DNA from: Variovorax sp. PMC12
Lineage (GTDB): Bacteria > Pseudomonadota > Gammaproteobacteria > Burkholderiales > Burkholderiaceae_C
Length of the DNA stretch: 64,000 bases
Assembly: GCF_003019815.1 (NCBI RefSeq)
Contig: NZ_CP027773.1
Location: 4,767,501-4,831,500, forward strand
Direction: 5' to 3'
Position numbers and translations under genes: made by a program. The notes below the pieces were generated by a model. The model saw nothing but the letters and a program-made list of their open reading frames with translations. It was not told where the DNA came from and did not search any database. Positions 10,778 through 19,227 of the stretch are shown piece by piece; position 1 is the stretch's first letter, and each line of letters begins with the position of its first letter.

Positions 10778-12154
10778 TCAGGCGCCCCCCGCGCCCTTCA
10801 CCGGCCAGTCGCGCAGCTTGCCGGGGTTCAGCAGCCCCATCGGGTCGAAGCGCTTCTTCACCGCGATGACCTCGGGCGGCAGCGGCCCGCCGGCCTTGCC
10901 GTCTTCCACGATGTTCACGTGCGGGTTGTTGATGTGCACGTTGTGCTCGCGGTGGATGCGCATGATCTCCTGCAGCCGCTCCTCGGTGCTGAAGCGCACC
11001 AGCTGCAGCCCGCTGCAGGTCATGAGGCCCGCCACGTTGCGGATGAACTCCAGGTGCATCATCACCTCGCCGTTCGCGCCCAGCAGCTTTTCCATCTCGA
11101 TCACCTGCTCCACATGCCTGCCGGGCACGAAGCCGCTCTGCAGGTAGGTCAGCGTCGGATCGATCTTGAGCGCGTGCAGCGTCGTGTGGTTCCACGTGAA
11201 CTCCATCAGCGTGCGGTTGCTCTTCTGCACCTCCGCCGCCGTCTTGCGGTAGCCCACGGTGCCGCCGTGCGCTTCGACCAGCTGCAGCAGCGCGGGCTCG
11301 CTCGATTCGGCCACCAGCGACAGCACCGTGTGGCAGCCCTTGGGCAGGTGCGCGGCGAGCTGCGCCAGATGGTCGGAGATGGGGGCGGCGAAAAAGCTCA
11401 CGCCGCGCTTCACGATGCCCGGCGCGTGCGCGAGCTTGTAGGCGAAGTGCAGTGCGCGCTCGAAGTCGTCGAAGGTCACCAGGGTTTCGAGCCACGGATG
11501 CGCAGGCGCCAGGGCGATCTCCAGTTCCAGCACCAGGCCGTTGGTGCCCCACAGGTGGTGCATGCGCATGGCCTCGGCGCCGCGCAGTTCGACCACCTGC
11601 GGCTCGGCCTCGATGCTCATCGCGCGGATGCCGATCACGTTGCCCGGCGCGCCCAGCGGCCCGTAGTTGATGGACCCCACGCCGCCGAAGCCGCCGCCGA
11701 ACAGGCCGCCCAGCGTCGCGCTGCGGTAGGTAGAGGGCACGCAGCGCATCTCCTGCCCCGTGGGCCTGGTCTGCTTTTCGAGCTCGCCCAGGCGGATGCC
11801 GGCCTGCGCGCGCGCCACGCCGGGGCGCACCCAGAGGCAGCTGTTGTAGCCCGTCATGTCGAGCACCACGCCGCCGGCCAGCGGCGTGGTCTGGCCGTAG
11901 TTGCCGGTGCCGCTGCCGCGGATGGTGATGGGCACGCCGCGGCGCGCGCAGGCACCGACCACGGCGCGGATCTCTTCCTCGGTGCGCGGGCGCACGACCA
12001 CGTCGGCGCGCTTGTCCTTGAGCTGGCGCACCAGCACGGGGCTGAACCAGGAAAAGTCGGAGGACAGCCGCGTGACGCGGCTTTCGTCGGTGATCCAGTC
12101 GAGGTCGGGCAGTTCGAGCAGCAGTTGCTCGATGGCGGAAACGGGAGCATTCAT
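10778..12154 (-). CDS. FAD-linked oxidase (GlcD/VAO type)
   Basis: This 458-residue flavoprotein has the PCMH FAD-binding fold: RADVVVRPRTEEEI, then GSGTGNYGQTTPLAGG (residues ~95-110) binds the FAD pyrophosphate. The C-terminal cap ends with the usual RFDPMGLLNPGKL. It probably oxidises a hydroxy-acid or alcohol-like substrate. It is the last gene of a seven-gene operon, 8 bp after the ABC permease. The start MNAPVSAIEQ was chosen because upstream codons lie inside the permease gene. The substrate is unknown; the operon suggests an N-heterocycle-derived compound. Confidence 0.87.
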   Translation of the reverse strand: MNAPVSAIEQLLLELPDLDWITDESRVTRLSSDFSWFSPVLVRQLKDKRADVVVRPRTEEEIRAVVGACARRGVPITIRGSGTGNYGQTTPLAGGVVLDMTGYNSCLWVRPGVARAQAGIRLGELEKQTRPTGQEMRCVPSTYRSATLGGLFGGGFGGVGSINYGPLGAPGNVIGIRAMSIEAEPQVVELRGAEAMRMHHLWGTNGLVLELEIALAPAHPWLETLVTFDDFERALHFAYKLAHAPGIVKRGVSFFAAPISDHLAQLAAHLPKGCHTVLSLVAESSEPALLQLVEAHGGTVGYRKTAAEVQKSNRTLMEFTWNHTTLHALKIDPTLTYLQSGFVPGRHVEQVIEMEKLLGANGEVMMHLEFIRNVAGLMTCSGLQLVRFSTEERLQEIMRIHREHNVHINNPHVNIVEDGKAGGPLPPEVIAVKKRFDPMGLLNPGKLRDWPVKGAGGA

Positions 12155-12162
12155 GGTCAAGG

Positions 12163-12969
12163 TCAATCCTGGGAAAGTTCGCTCGCATGCCACGAGCCCA
12201 GCGCCACCTTGGTGAGCCAGGCCATCAGCACGAAGAGCGCGACGCCGGTGAGGGAAATGAGCAGCAGCGCGGCGAACATGCGCGGGATGTTCAGCTGGAA
12301 GCCCGCCTGCAGGATCTGGTAGGCCAGCCCTGCGCCGGAACCGCCCGTGCCCGCGACGAACTCCGCCACCACCGCGCCGATCAGCGCAAGGCCGCTGGAG
12401 ATGCGCAGGCCGCCGAAGAAGTACGGCAGCGCGCTCGGAATGCGCAGGCGCACCAGCTGCTGCCAGCGCGTCGCGCGGTTGAGCTTGAAGTAGCTCTGCA
12501 GGTCGGGGTCGATGCTGCGCAGGCCCAGCGTGGTGTTGCTGATGATCGGGAACAGCGCCACCAGCGCCGCGCACACCGTCATGGCGGCCACGGGGTTCTT
12601 CACCCAGATGATGATCAGCGGCGCCACCGCCACGATGGGCGTCACCTGCAGCAGCACCGCGTACGGAAAGAGCGCGGTCTCGATGCGCTTGCTCTGCACG
12701 AACAGGAACGAGATCAGCACGCCCGCCACCGTGGCCAGCAGGAACGACAGCACCGTGATCTTCAGCGTGACCAGCAGCGCGTTGCCCAGCGGCGTCCAGT
12801 CGGTCACCAGCGTCTGCATCATCAGATAGGGCGAGGGCACGAGGTAGGCCGGCAGCTCCATCGCCACCACCATCCACTGCCACAGCGCCACCAGCACCAC
12901 GCCGATCAGCACCGGGTACAGCACGCGCTGTACGCGCGGCTGGCTCATCAGGGGAATGTTCTTCTTCAT
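12163..12969 (-). CDS. ABC transporter permease (SsuC/TauC/ThiX type)
   Basis: This 268-residue inner-membrane protein has about six helices. The BPD_transp_1 domain contains the EAA-like cytoplasmic loop (LRSIDPDLQSYFKLNRATRWQ region, followed by LRIPSALPYFFGGLRIS). It belongs to the nitrate/sulfonate/taurine/pyrimidine importer branch. Its start overlaps the stop of the ATPase gene by 4 bp (ATGA), and its own stop lies 8 bp before the FAD oxidase. Confidence 0.93.
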   Translation of the reverse strand: MKKNIPLMSQPRVQRVLYPVLIGVVLVALWQWMVVAMELPAYLVPSPYLMMQTLVTDWTPLGNALLVTLKITVLSFLLATVAGVLISFLFVQSKRIETALFPYAVLLQVTPIVAVAPLIIIWVKNPVAAMTVCAALVALFPIISNTTLGLRSIDPDLQSYFKLNRATRWQQLVRLRIPSALPYFFGGLRISSGLALIGAVVAEFVAGTGGSGAGLAYQILQAGFQLNIPRMFAALLLISLTGVALFVLMAWLTKVALGSWHASELSQD

Positions 12970-13802
12970 CGCGCGTGCTCCTCGTCGGTGCTGCTGGCGC
13001 GCAGCAGGCTGTCCTGCAGCTGCTTGGCGTGGCGTGCGAATTCGGGCGTCACCATGAAGTCGGCGCTGCGCGGGTACGGTTCGTCGATGTGGAACTGCTC
13101 AACCACGCGGCCCGGACGCGCGGCCATCATCACCACGCGGCTCGACAGGAACACGGCTTCGTGGATCGAGTGCGTCACGAAGATCACGGTGAGCTTCTTC
13201 TTGCGCCACAGCTCGAGCAGGTCGGCGTCGAGCTTGTGGCGCGTGATCTCGTCGAGCGCGCCGAAGGGCTCGTCCATCAGCAGCAGGTCGGGCTGCGTGA
13301 CGAGGCCGCGCGCGATCGACACGCGCATCTGCATGCCGCCCGAGAGCGCACGCGGCAGCGCGTCGGCGAACTTCTCCAGCCCCACAAGCGCGAGCGACTC
13401 CATCACCCGCGCGTCGGCCTCCTTGCGCGGCACGCCGGCCAGGTCCAGCGGCAGCCGCACGTTGGTGCGCACGCTGGCCCACGGCATCAGCGTGGGCGAC
13501 TGGAACACGAACGACATCTTGCGTGCGCTGTCGTGCAACTGGCCCACCGGCTTGCGCCACACCAGCAGCCGCCCGTCGCTGGGCTCGAGCATGCCCGCCA
13601 CCATCTTCAGCAGCGTGCTCTTGCCGCAGCCCGAGGGGCCGAGCAGCGTGACGAATTCGCCCTCGGCGATCGACAGGTCCACCGGCAGCAGCGCCTGCGT
13701 GCCGTTGGGGTAGGTCTTCTCGGCCGAGAGCACTTCGACGGCGGGCACCGAAGGCGAGAGTTCCGGCGGTGGCGCCAGGGTGTGGGGTTCGATGCGGTTC
13801 AT
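12966..13802 (-). CDS. ABC transporter ATP-binding protein (SsuB/TauB/ThiZ type)
   Basis: This 278-residue ATPase powers the importer encoded by its neighbours. Walker A is GPSGCGKST (residues 55-63), the Q-loop FQSPTLMPW, the signature LSGGMQMR (153-160), Walker B LLLMDEPFGALDE (173-185) and the H-loop VTHSIHEA. This Q-loop/D-loop pattern is typical of the taurine/sulfonate/FAMP importers. It lies 19 bp after the binding-protein gene. Confidence 0.95.
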   Translation of the reverse strand: MNRIEPHTLAPPPELSPSVPAVEVLSAEKTYPNGTQALLPVDLSIAEGEFVTLLGPSGCGKSTLLKMVAGMLEPSDGRLLVWRKPVGQLHDSARKMSFVFQSPTLMPWASVRTNVRLPLDLAGVPRKEADARVMESLALVGLEKFADALPRALSGGMQMRVSIARGLVTQPDLLLMDEPFGALDEITRHKLDADLLELWRKKKLTVIFVTHSIHEAVFLSSRVVMMAARPGRVVEQFHIDEPYPRSADFMVTPEFARHAKQLQDSLLRASSTDEEHAR

Positions 13803-13821
13803 GCGGCGGGCCTTGGCAAGA

Positions 13822-14805
13822 TCAGGGCAGGACCTTGGCGTCCTTCACGAACTCGGTCGTGTACGTCTTGGTCAGTTCCACCTTCGACGGGTCGAGCAGC
13901 TTCGCGCTCACGAGGAAGTCGTAGCTCGCCTTGGCGCGCGCATCGGTCATCACGCCGATACCCAGCTTGGAAGCATCGCCGCCGGTGATCATCCCCATTT
14001 CCTTGAGCTTGGCGACGCTGTAGGCCAGCTGGTCATCGGTCATGTTGGGGTTGTCCTTTTTGATCAGCGCGTTGGCGGGCGCCGGATCGGCGAGGTAGCT
14101 CTTCCAGCCTTCGGCCGAGGCCTTCACGAAGGCGGCGACCTGCTTGTTGCGGTCCTTCAGCGTCTTTTCCATGCACGACACGGTGGTGGCGTAGGCCGGG
14201 AAGCCGTGGTCGCTGAACATCAGCACCGTGCTCTTCACGCCGGCCTTCTGGATGGCGTAGGGCTCGGAGGTCAGGTAGCCCTGCTGCGCGGTGTTCTTGT
14301 CGGCCACGAAGGGCTGGATGTTGAAGGTGTAGGGGCGCGTCTGCTCGTCGGTGAAGCCGAACTTGGCCTTCAGCCAGGGCCAGTAGCCGCGCTGTGCCTG
14401 CGCGCCGATGAGCAGCGTCTTGCCCTTCAGGTCTTCGAACTTCTTCACGTCGTCGTGCGCGATCAGCACCTGCGGGTCCTTCTGGAAGAAGGCCGCCACG
14501 TTGACCACCGGCACGCCGCCTTCGCGCACCTGCATCATCTGGATGTCGCTCGAGCCCATGATGCAGTCGGCCTGGCCGGCGGCCATCATCTGCGTGATGT
14601 TGACCTGCGGGCCGCCCATCTTGATGGTCACGTCCAGGCCGTACTTCTTGTAGATGCCTTGCGCCACGGCCTGGTAGAAGCCGCCGTGCTCGGCCTGCGC
14701 GTACCAGTTGGTCATGTAGGTGAACTTGTCCTCGGCCTGCGCGGGCGCGGTGGCGAGGAAGGCGATGGCGGCGGCGCCGGCCAGGGACAGTGCGAAGGAG
14801 CGCAT
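13822..14805 (-). CDS. ABC substrate-binding protein, NMT1/THI5 type
   Basis: This 327-residue secreted protein has a Sec signal peptide ending ATAPAQA (about residue 22). The mature part starts TYMTNWYAQAEHGGFYQAVAQG, the characteristic opening of NMT1/THI5-like binding proteins such as ThiY, which binds formylaminopyrimidine thiamine precursors; other members bind sulfonates or riboflavin. It has a long GGP-N-TQMMAAGQAD segment of the same family. The start MRSFALSL was chosen for its signal peptide; an upstream in-frame ATG at 14871 would add 22 charged residues. It lies 75 bp after the creatininase-like gene. Confidence 0.9.
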   Translation of the reverse strand: MRSFALSLAGAAAIAFLATAPAQAEDKFTYMTNWYAQAEHGGFYQAVAQGIYKKYGLDVTIKMGGPQVNITQMMAAGQADCIMGSSDIQMMQVREGGVPVVNVAAFFQKDPQVLIAHDDVKKFEDLKGKTLLIGAQAQRGYWPWLKAKFGFTDEQTRPYTFNIQPFVADKNTAQQGYLTSEPYAIQKAGVKSTVLMFSDHGFPAYATTVSCMEKTLKDRNKQVAAFVKASAEGWKSYLADPAPANALIKKDNPNMTDDQLAYSVAKLKEMGMITGGDASKLGIGVMTDARAKASYDFLVSAKLLDPSKVELTKTYTTEFVKDAKVLP

Positions 14806-14880
14806 GGTGGGGACCTTTCGGAGGCTGGAGAGTTTTCGAGGAAAAAGAATGCGGTGAACGGGCCGATGCAAGAAGCAGGC

Positions 14881-15744
14881 TCAGGCGCCTTCGAACTGCT
14901 GCTGGATGAAGCCCTGCTGGTGCCCGCGCTCCCAGGTGGCTTCCTCGCGCACGACCCAGCGCAGCGCGTGGAGCTCCGTCAGCGCCTGCACCCAGCTGTC
15001 GGAGAGCGTTTCGAGAATGGCTTCGCCCTGTTCGCGCGTGGCCGTGGTCGGATCGCCGATGACGCCGCTCGGGCCGAAGTCGCGCGCGGTCCAGGCGCAG
15101 GCCGGGCGGCCGTCGGCCGACAGCAGCTTGATGGGAAAGGGCGGCGGGAAGTTGGCCACCGCGCGCTCCATGTGCACCGTCTCGGGCGCCAGCGCGAGCA
15201 TCAGCGCGGTCTCGGAATGGCCGGCGTGCATCGCGAGCTTCTTCTCCTGCTCGCTCACCTGCTTGCTGGCCGCGCTCGGCAGGCGCGACACGCCGTGCGG
15301 CACCACCACGAAGTCGCCGTGGCGCAGGCGCAGTTCGCGCGCGGCCATCTCCAGCACCTGCGGCTGGCCGCCGTGGCCGTTGGCGAACAGCAGCTTGCGA
15401 AAGCCCGCGCGGTACACCGACTCGCCGATCTCGGTCACTGTCGCGAGCAGCGTGGTGCCGGTCAGCGTCATGGTGCCGGGAAAGTGCAGGTGCTCCTCCG
15501 ACTTGCCGTAGGTGATGGGCGGCAGCGCGAAGGCGCGCACATCCGCCGGCAGCTTCTCGAGCGCCTTGCCCATCACGCCCGACGAGATGACGCTGTCGAC
15601 CGAGCACGGCAGGTGCGGCCCGTGCTGCTCGATGGCGCCGCAGGGCAGCACGATGACGGTGTTCTCGCGGTCGGGCAGCGCGGCGATTTCGGTCCAGCTC
15701 AGGTAGGGCAGGAAGCGGTGGGGCGGGATGTAGCCGTGGAGCAT
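14881..15744 (-). CDS. Creatininase family hydrolase
   Basis: This 287-residue protein has the metal-binding pattern of the creatininase fold: Glu39 and His41 in CGAIEQHGPHLP, Asp50, the ANGHGG loop (His124) and Glu178 in HAGHSETA. Known members hydrolyse creatinine, deformylate formylaminopyrimidines (ArfB) or cut other cyclic or linear amides. A THI5-type importer and a cytosine-deaminase-like enzyme in the same operon make an amide or formamide on a pyrimidine-like ring a plausible target; this is inference. AGGA precedes the ATG. It follows the amidohydrolase gene by 17 bp. Confidence 0.88.
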   Translation of the reverse strand: MLHGYIPPHRFLPYLSWTEIAALPDRENTVIVLPCGAIEQHGPHLPCSVDSVISSGVMGKALEKLPADVRAFALPPITYGKSEEHLHFPGTMTLTGTTLLATVTEIGESVYRAGFRKLLFANGHGGQPQVLEMAARELRLRHGDFVVVPHGVSRLPSAASKQVSEQEKKLAMHAGHSETALMLALAPETVHMERAVANFPPPFPIKLLSADGRPACAWTARDFGPSGVIGDPTTATREQGEAILETLSDSWVQALTELHALRWVVREEATWERGHQQGFIQQQFEGA

Positions 15745-15761
15745 GGGAGTCCTTGTGTTCT

Positions 15762-17036
15762 TTACTGGGTGAAGAAGGGCGTCGCGTCGCCGTGCGTCAC
15801 CCGGCCGTCGCGCAGCACCACGCGGGTGGCGGTGCGCGAGGGCCAGCCGTGGCGGTCGGCCTGCGTGAACAGCACGAGATCGGCCCTGGCGCCGACCAGC
15901 GTGGGGCTGGATGCCGCCGGCGCGCGCTGCAGCCAGTCGCCGCGGCACAGCGTCTGCGACCAGCTGTCGAAGGGCTCGTCGAGCTGGGCCACCAGCGCGG
16001 CGGTGCCCAGCGCTTCCACCGGGTCGAAGCTGCCGAGCCGGCAGAAGGGGTCTTGCACGTTGTCGCTCGCAAACAGCAGCGGAATGCCGCGCTCGCGCGC
16101 TTCCTTCACCAGCGTGATGCCGCGCTGGCGCGGCGTGCGGCCGGTGACGGCGTCCTGCAGCAGCAGGTTGGTGGCGGGCAGCGACACCACGGTGATGGGC
16201 GCGCGCGCCACCGCGTCGAGCGTGGCGAAGGCCTGCGCCTCGGGCTGGACGGAGAGCGCGCAGATGTGGCCGCAGACCACGCGGCCTTCGTAGCCGATCT
16301 CGCGCAGGATGCGCGCCGTGGTCTGCAGCCCGACCGCTGCGGCGTTGAGCTCTTCGTCCACATGCAGGTCGATGTCGAGGTCGCAGGCCTGCGCCGCGAC
16401 CAGCAGGTTGCGCAGCGCGTTCTCGCTCCAGTTGGTGGAGTGCACGAAGCCGCCGAGCAGCGCATGCGGCCCGGTGGCCTTCACCTGCTTGGCCAGCCGC
16501 ATCGCCTGCGCCGCGTCTTCGAACAGCGGCAGCTTGATGAGGCTCACCTGCTCCAGCCGTACCTTGCCGGCCCATTCCTGCGCGAGTTCGGCCATCACCG
16601 GCCAGGCCATCGGCAGCGACTCGGGCTCCCACCAGTCGACGTGCGTGCGCACATGCGTGGTGCCGCATTCCCAGGCCCACTGCAGGCCGCGCGAGGCGCG
16701 CTCGCGCACGTCGGCGGATGTCCAGTGCACGCGGTCGGCGAGCATCGCGTCGATGGCGCCGAGCAGGCCGGGCCGCACCTCTTTCATGCGCGGCAGCGTG
16801 AAGGTCTTGTCGAGGTGCGTGTGCGCGTCGAGGAAGCCGGGCAGCGCCAGCCTGCCGGCGGCATCCCAGCCCGACGAGGCGGGCAGGTCGGCAGCGTGCA
16901 TCGGCCGCACCGAATGCACGCGGCCCGCCTCGATCTCGATGCGCGCCAGCACCGGCACGCCCTCGTGCAGCGGCCAGTCCGCCGGCAGCAGCCAGCGCGG
17001 CAGCCGCAGGTTGTCGATGTGCGCGGGCGCGTTCAT
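15762..17036 (-). CDS. Amidohydrolase, cytosine deaminase (CodA)-like
   Basis: This 424-residue metal-dependent hydrolase of the amidohydrolase superfamily has AHTHLDK (His72, His74), HVDEEL (His225, Glu228), VCGHICALS (His257) and FASDNVQDPFCRLG, which parallels the catalytic-Asp segment of CodA (HDDVFDPWYPLG). A beta-sandwich covers residues ~1-70 and the extreme C-terminus. It should deaminate or hydrolyse a ring C-N bond; the exact substrate is unknown. Its ATG overlaps the stop of the flavodoxin-like gene (ATGA). Confidence 0.88.
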   Translation of the reverse strand: MNAPAHIDNLRLPRWLLPADWPLHEGVPVLARIEIEAGRVHSVRPMHAADLPASSGWDAAGRLALPGFLDAHTHLDKTFTLPRMKEVRPGLLGAIDAMLADRVHWTSADVRERASRGLQWAWECGTTHVRTHVDWWEPESLPMAWPVMAELAQEWAGKVRLEQVSLIKLPLFEDAAQAMRLAKQVKATGPHALLGGFVHSTNWSENALRNLLVAAQACDLDIDLHVDEELNAAAVGLQTTARILREIGYEGRVVCGHICALSVQPEAQAFATLDAVARAPITVVSLPATNLLLQDAVTGRTPRQRGITLVKEARERGIPLLFASDNVQDPFCRLGSFDPVEALGTAALVAQLDEPFDSWSQTLCRGDWLQRAPAASSPTLVGARADLVLFTQADRHGWPSRTATRVVLRDGRVTHGDATPFFTQ

Positions 17037-17620
17037 GCGAAGCGCGCCATCGCCTGGCCCACGCGCGCCATAAAGCGCTTGAGCTGGGGCTCGGTCGCGA
17101 TGTTCATGTGGTAGTGGGCGTGGTAGTCCACCTTGGCCTTCTGGCCGGTGAGCCGCTTCATGTAGCGCGTCACGATCTTTCGTGGCGGGTCGCCCATGTA
17201 CATCGCCATCCAGCGCGGACGGCCATAGGTGACCACGGCGCTGATGCGCTTGATGTGCGTGAGCATCGGCTTCACGTTGGCCGGGTCGCTGATGTCGAAG
17301 GCCACGCCGGGCATGAAAAGCCGGTCGAAGTAGCCCTTGAGCATCGCCGGCAGGCCGAAGCACCACGTGGGGAAGCAGAACACGATGCCCTCGGCCCACT
17401 GCAGCCGCTCCACGTAGGGCGCGAGCGGCAGCTGGTTGGACGGCATGTCGTGGTAGCCCAGTCGTTCCTCGCGGGACAGCACCGGGTTGAAGCCCTCGGC
17501 ATAGAGGTCGCAGTCGTCCACCTCGTGCCCGGCGGCGCGCAGGTTCTTCAGCACCTCCTGGTGCAGGGCGGCATGGAAGCTGGTTTCGACCGGATGGCAA
17601 TAGACGACGAGCACGCGCAT
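17033..17620 (-). CDS. Flavodoxin-like NAD(P)H oxidoreductase
   Basis: This 195-residue protein has the flavodoxin_2 fold of NQO1/MdaB/KefF-type quinone reductases: VLVVYCHPVETSFHAAL at the start, the FMN/FAD loop FCFPTWCFGLPAMLKGYFDR (residues ~80-100), then GRPRW. There is no signal peptide. It is the first gene of the seven-gene minus-strand operon and may supply or remove electrons for the pathway, perhaps with the FAD oxidase at the other end. It is separated from the pilus cluster by a 351-bp divergent region. Confidence 0.88.
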   Translation of the reverse strand: MRVLVVYCHPVETSFHAALHQEVLKNLRAAGHEVDDCDLYAEGFNPVLSREERLGYHDMPSNQLPLAPYVERLQWAEGIVFCFPTWCFGLPAMLKGYFDRLFMPGVAFDISDPANVKPMLTHIKRISAVVTYGRPRWMAMYMGDPPRKIVTRYMKRLTGQKAKVDYHAHYHMNIATEPQLKRFMARVGQAMARFA

Positions 17621-17971
17621 GGTGTTTTTGACCGCTTAATCAGAGCAAGTGGTCAGGTTATGCAAGCGACGTGCCAGTCCAAATGCACCGGATTGGGTCG
17701 ACGTGGTGGTCAACCCGCGCAACGACGGCCTCGGGACTCTTCTTTCTTCAGCTTGTATTTCGCAACAGAAGTCACAAAAGCCCGTGAATAACCGGCGGGG
17801 AGTGGCGGTCCCTTGTCGACTCTTTCCGTAACATCCGCCCACCCCTAATACAAATTGTCGTCAAAAGTCAACAATTAATTAATTGGGGGTCCTTGGACTC
17901 TCGGTTGCCTCCGTATCAACCCATCCGATGCACCGAGTGCTCTGTTTTGTTGACATCTGTAAGCATTTCTC
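17621..17971. promoter_or_regulatory. Divergent promoter region, seven-gene operon / pilus cluster
   Basis: These 351 bp hold no gene. The left part is ordinary high-GC sequence; about 17845-17885 is strikingly AT-rich for this genome. An inverted repeat AATTGT (17853-17858), 12-bp spacer, ACAATT (17871-17876) lies next to ATTAATTAATT and could be the pilus promoter or operator. TTGTCG at 17855 and TAATTA at 17876 could act as -35/-10, but the 15-bp spacing is poor, so the assignment is tentative. Confidence 0.4.
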
Positions 17972-18478
17972 ATGAAAAACCCTTCTTTCCTCCTCGCAGC
18001 CGTTCTTGCAATCTCCACCACCAGCGCGGCGGTAGCGGCAACGAGCACCTCCACATTCCAGGTCCTCATCAACGTGAACAAGGCCTGCGTGGTCATCGCG
18101 GGTCCGACATCGAACATCGATTTCGGCTCGGTGGCTTCCTACGCCACCGGCCTGTCCGCCAGCAACAGCATCAGCGTGACCTGCTCCAAGTCGACGCCCT
18201 ACAACGTCGGCCTGCTGCCCTCGAACAACAGCACCACCGGCGGGGGCGTGATGAGCCCCGTCGTGGCCGGCCCGGACACCGTTCCCTATCAGCTCCGTTC
18301 GGTGAGCGCGACGGGGCCCGTCTGGGGCAGCACTGCCACGGCCACCTCGGTTGGCAACGGTGTGGCCGGCACCGGCACCGGCGCTGCTCAAACGATCCCC
18401 GTGTGGGCTACGGTCGCGAATGCCAACGTGACCCCGGGTGCCTACATCGACACCGTGACCGTCCAGGTCAACTACTGA
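17972..18478 (+). CDS. Csu-type major pilin (spore coat protein U domain)
   Basis: This 168-residue secreted subunit has a signal peptide ending SAAVA (about residue 22) followed by one SCPU domain: FQVLINVNKACVV, ISVTCSKSTPYNVGL (the two cysteines of the expected disulfide) and the C-terminal strand DTVTVQVNY. Such proteins (CsuA/B) polymerise by donor-strand exchange into archaic chaperone-usher pili. It is the first gene of the pilus cluster, just ahead of chaperone and usher. No strong Shine-Dalgarno is visible. Confidence 0.9.
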   Translation: MKNPSFLLAAVLAISTTSAAVAATSTSTFQVLINVNKACVVIAGPTSNIDFGSVASYATGLSASNSISVTCSKSTPYNVGLLPSNNSTTGGGVMSPVVAGPDTVPYQLRSVSATGPVWGSTATATSVGNGVAGTGTGAAQTIPVWATVANANVTPGAYIDTVTVQVNY

Positions 18479-18492
18479 TCGATCGATTGCCC

Positions 18493-19227
18493 GTGCCCCG
18501 CTTGCTGCGCCACACCTTCGTCCTCGCGCTTGTCCTGGCGCATGCAGTCGCCTCGGCGAGTGGACTGCAGGTTTCTCCGGTCACGCTGACGCTCCAGGCC
18601 ACGCAGAACGCCGATGGCCTTTGGCTCAGCAATGCCGGCGACGGCGTGGTGCACGCCCAGGTGCGGGTCTATCACTGGTCACAAGAGAACGGTGCCGAAA
18701 AACTGACGCCCTCGCGCGAACTCCTTGTGAGCCCGCCGATGGTGCAGTTGGCCGCGTCCGAACGGCAGCTGATTCGTGTCATCCGCGCTGGCGTTCCTGC
18801 CAGCGCGGTCGAAAGCTCGTATCGGGTCATCATTGACGAGTTGCCGGTCGAGGTGAAGGAAAAGAAGGGCCTGCAACTGGTGCTGCGCTACTCGGTGCCC
18901 ATCTTCATTGCGGCTGCGGGCGCACCACAGTCAACTGCTGCGCCCCGGCTCACATGGTCGCTGCGCGGCGAAGGCGGCCAGGCGGTGCTTGAAGTTGTCA
19001 ACAGCGGCGGCATGCATGCACAGCTTGCCGACCTGGAGTTTGTCGATACCGTCGGCCGACGCACGGCGGTGCATGCCGGCTTGATGGGCTACGTCTTGCC
19101 GGGCGCGAGCATGCGTTGGCCCCTGAAGACTTCCGCAGAGGCCTTTGCCCTCGGCGGCGTTCTGGAAACAAAGATCAATGGCAATGCGACGCAGGAAAAG
19201 ATGCCGCCGCTTCAACGCGTCCGCTGA
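18493..19227 (+). CDS. Pilus assembly chaperone (CsuC-like)
   Basis: This ~244-residue periplasmic protein has a signal peptide ending VASA and the two immunoglobulin-like domains of fimbrial chaperones: LQVSPVTLTLQA, then RQLIRVIR, ESSYRVIIDELP and LRYSVPIFI in domain 1, and a second domain ending TKINGNA. It delivers subunits to the usher by donor-strand complementation. There is no ATG start; GTG at 18493 is chosen, and TTG at 18487 is also possible. Its 3' end overlaps the usher gene by about 50 bp in another frame. Confidence 0.88.
   Translation: MPRLLRHTFVLALVLAHAVASASGLQVSPVTLTLQATQNADGLWLSNAGDGVVHAQVRVYHWSQENGAEKLTPSRELLVSPPMVQLAASERQLIRVIRAGVPASAVESSYRVIIDELPVEVKEKKGLQLVLRYSVPIFIAAAGAPQSTAAPRLTWSLRGEGGQAVLEVVNSGGMHAQLADLEFVDTVGRRTAVHAGLMGYVLPGASMRWPLKTSAEAFALGGVLETKINGNATQEKMPPLQRVR

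Noticed and set aside
14806..14871. Upstream ATG at 14871 as start of the THI5-type binding protein
   Set aside because: It would put 22 charged residues before a good signal peptide; the start at 14805 gives a normal secreted protein.
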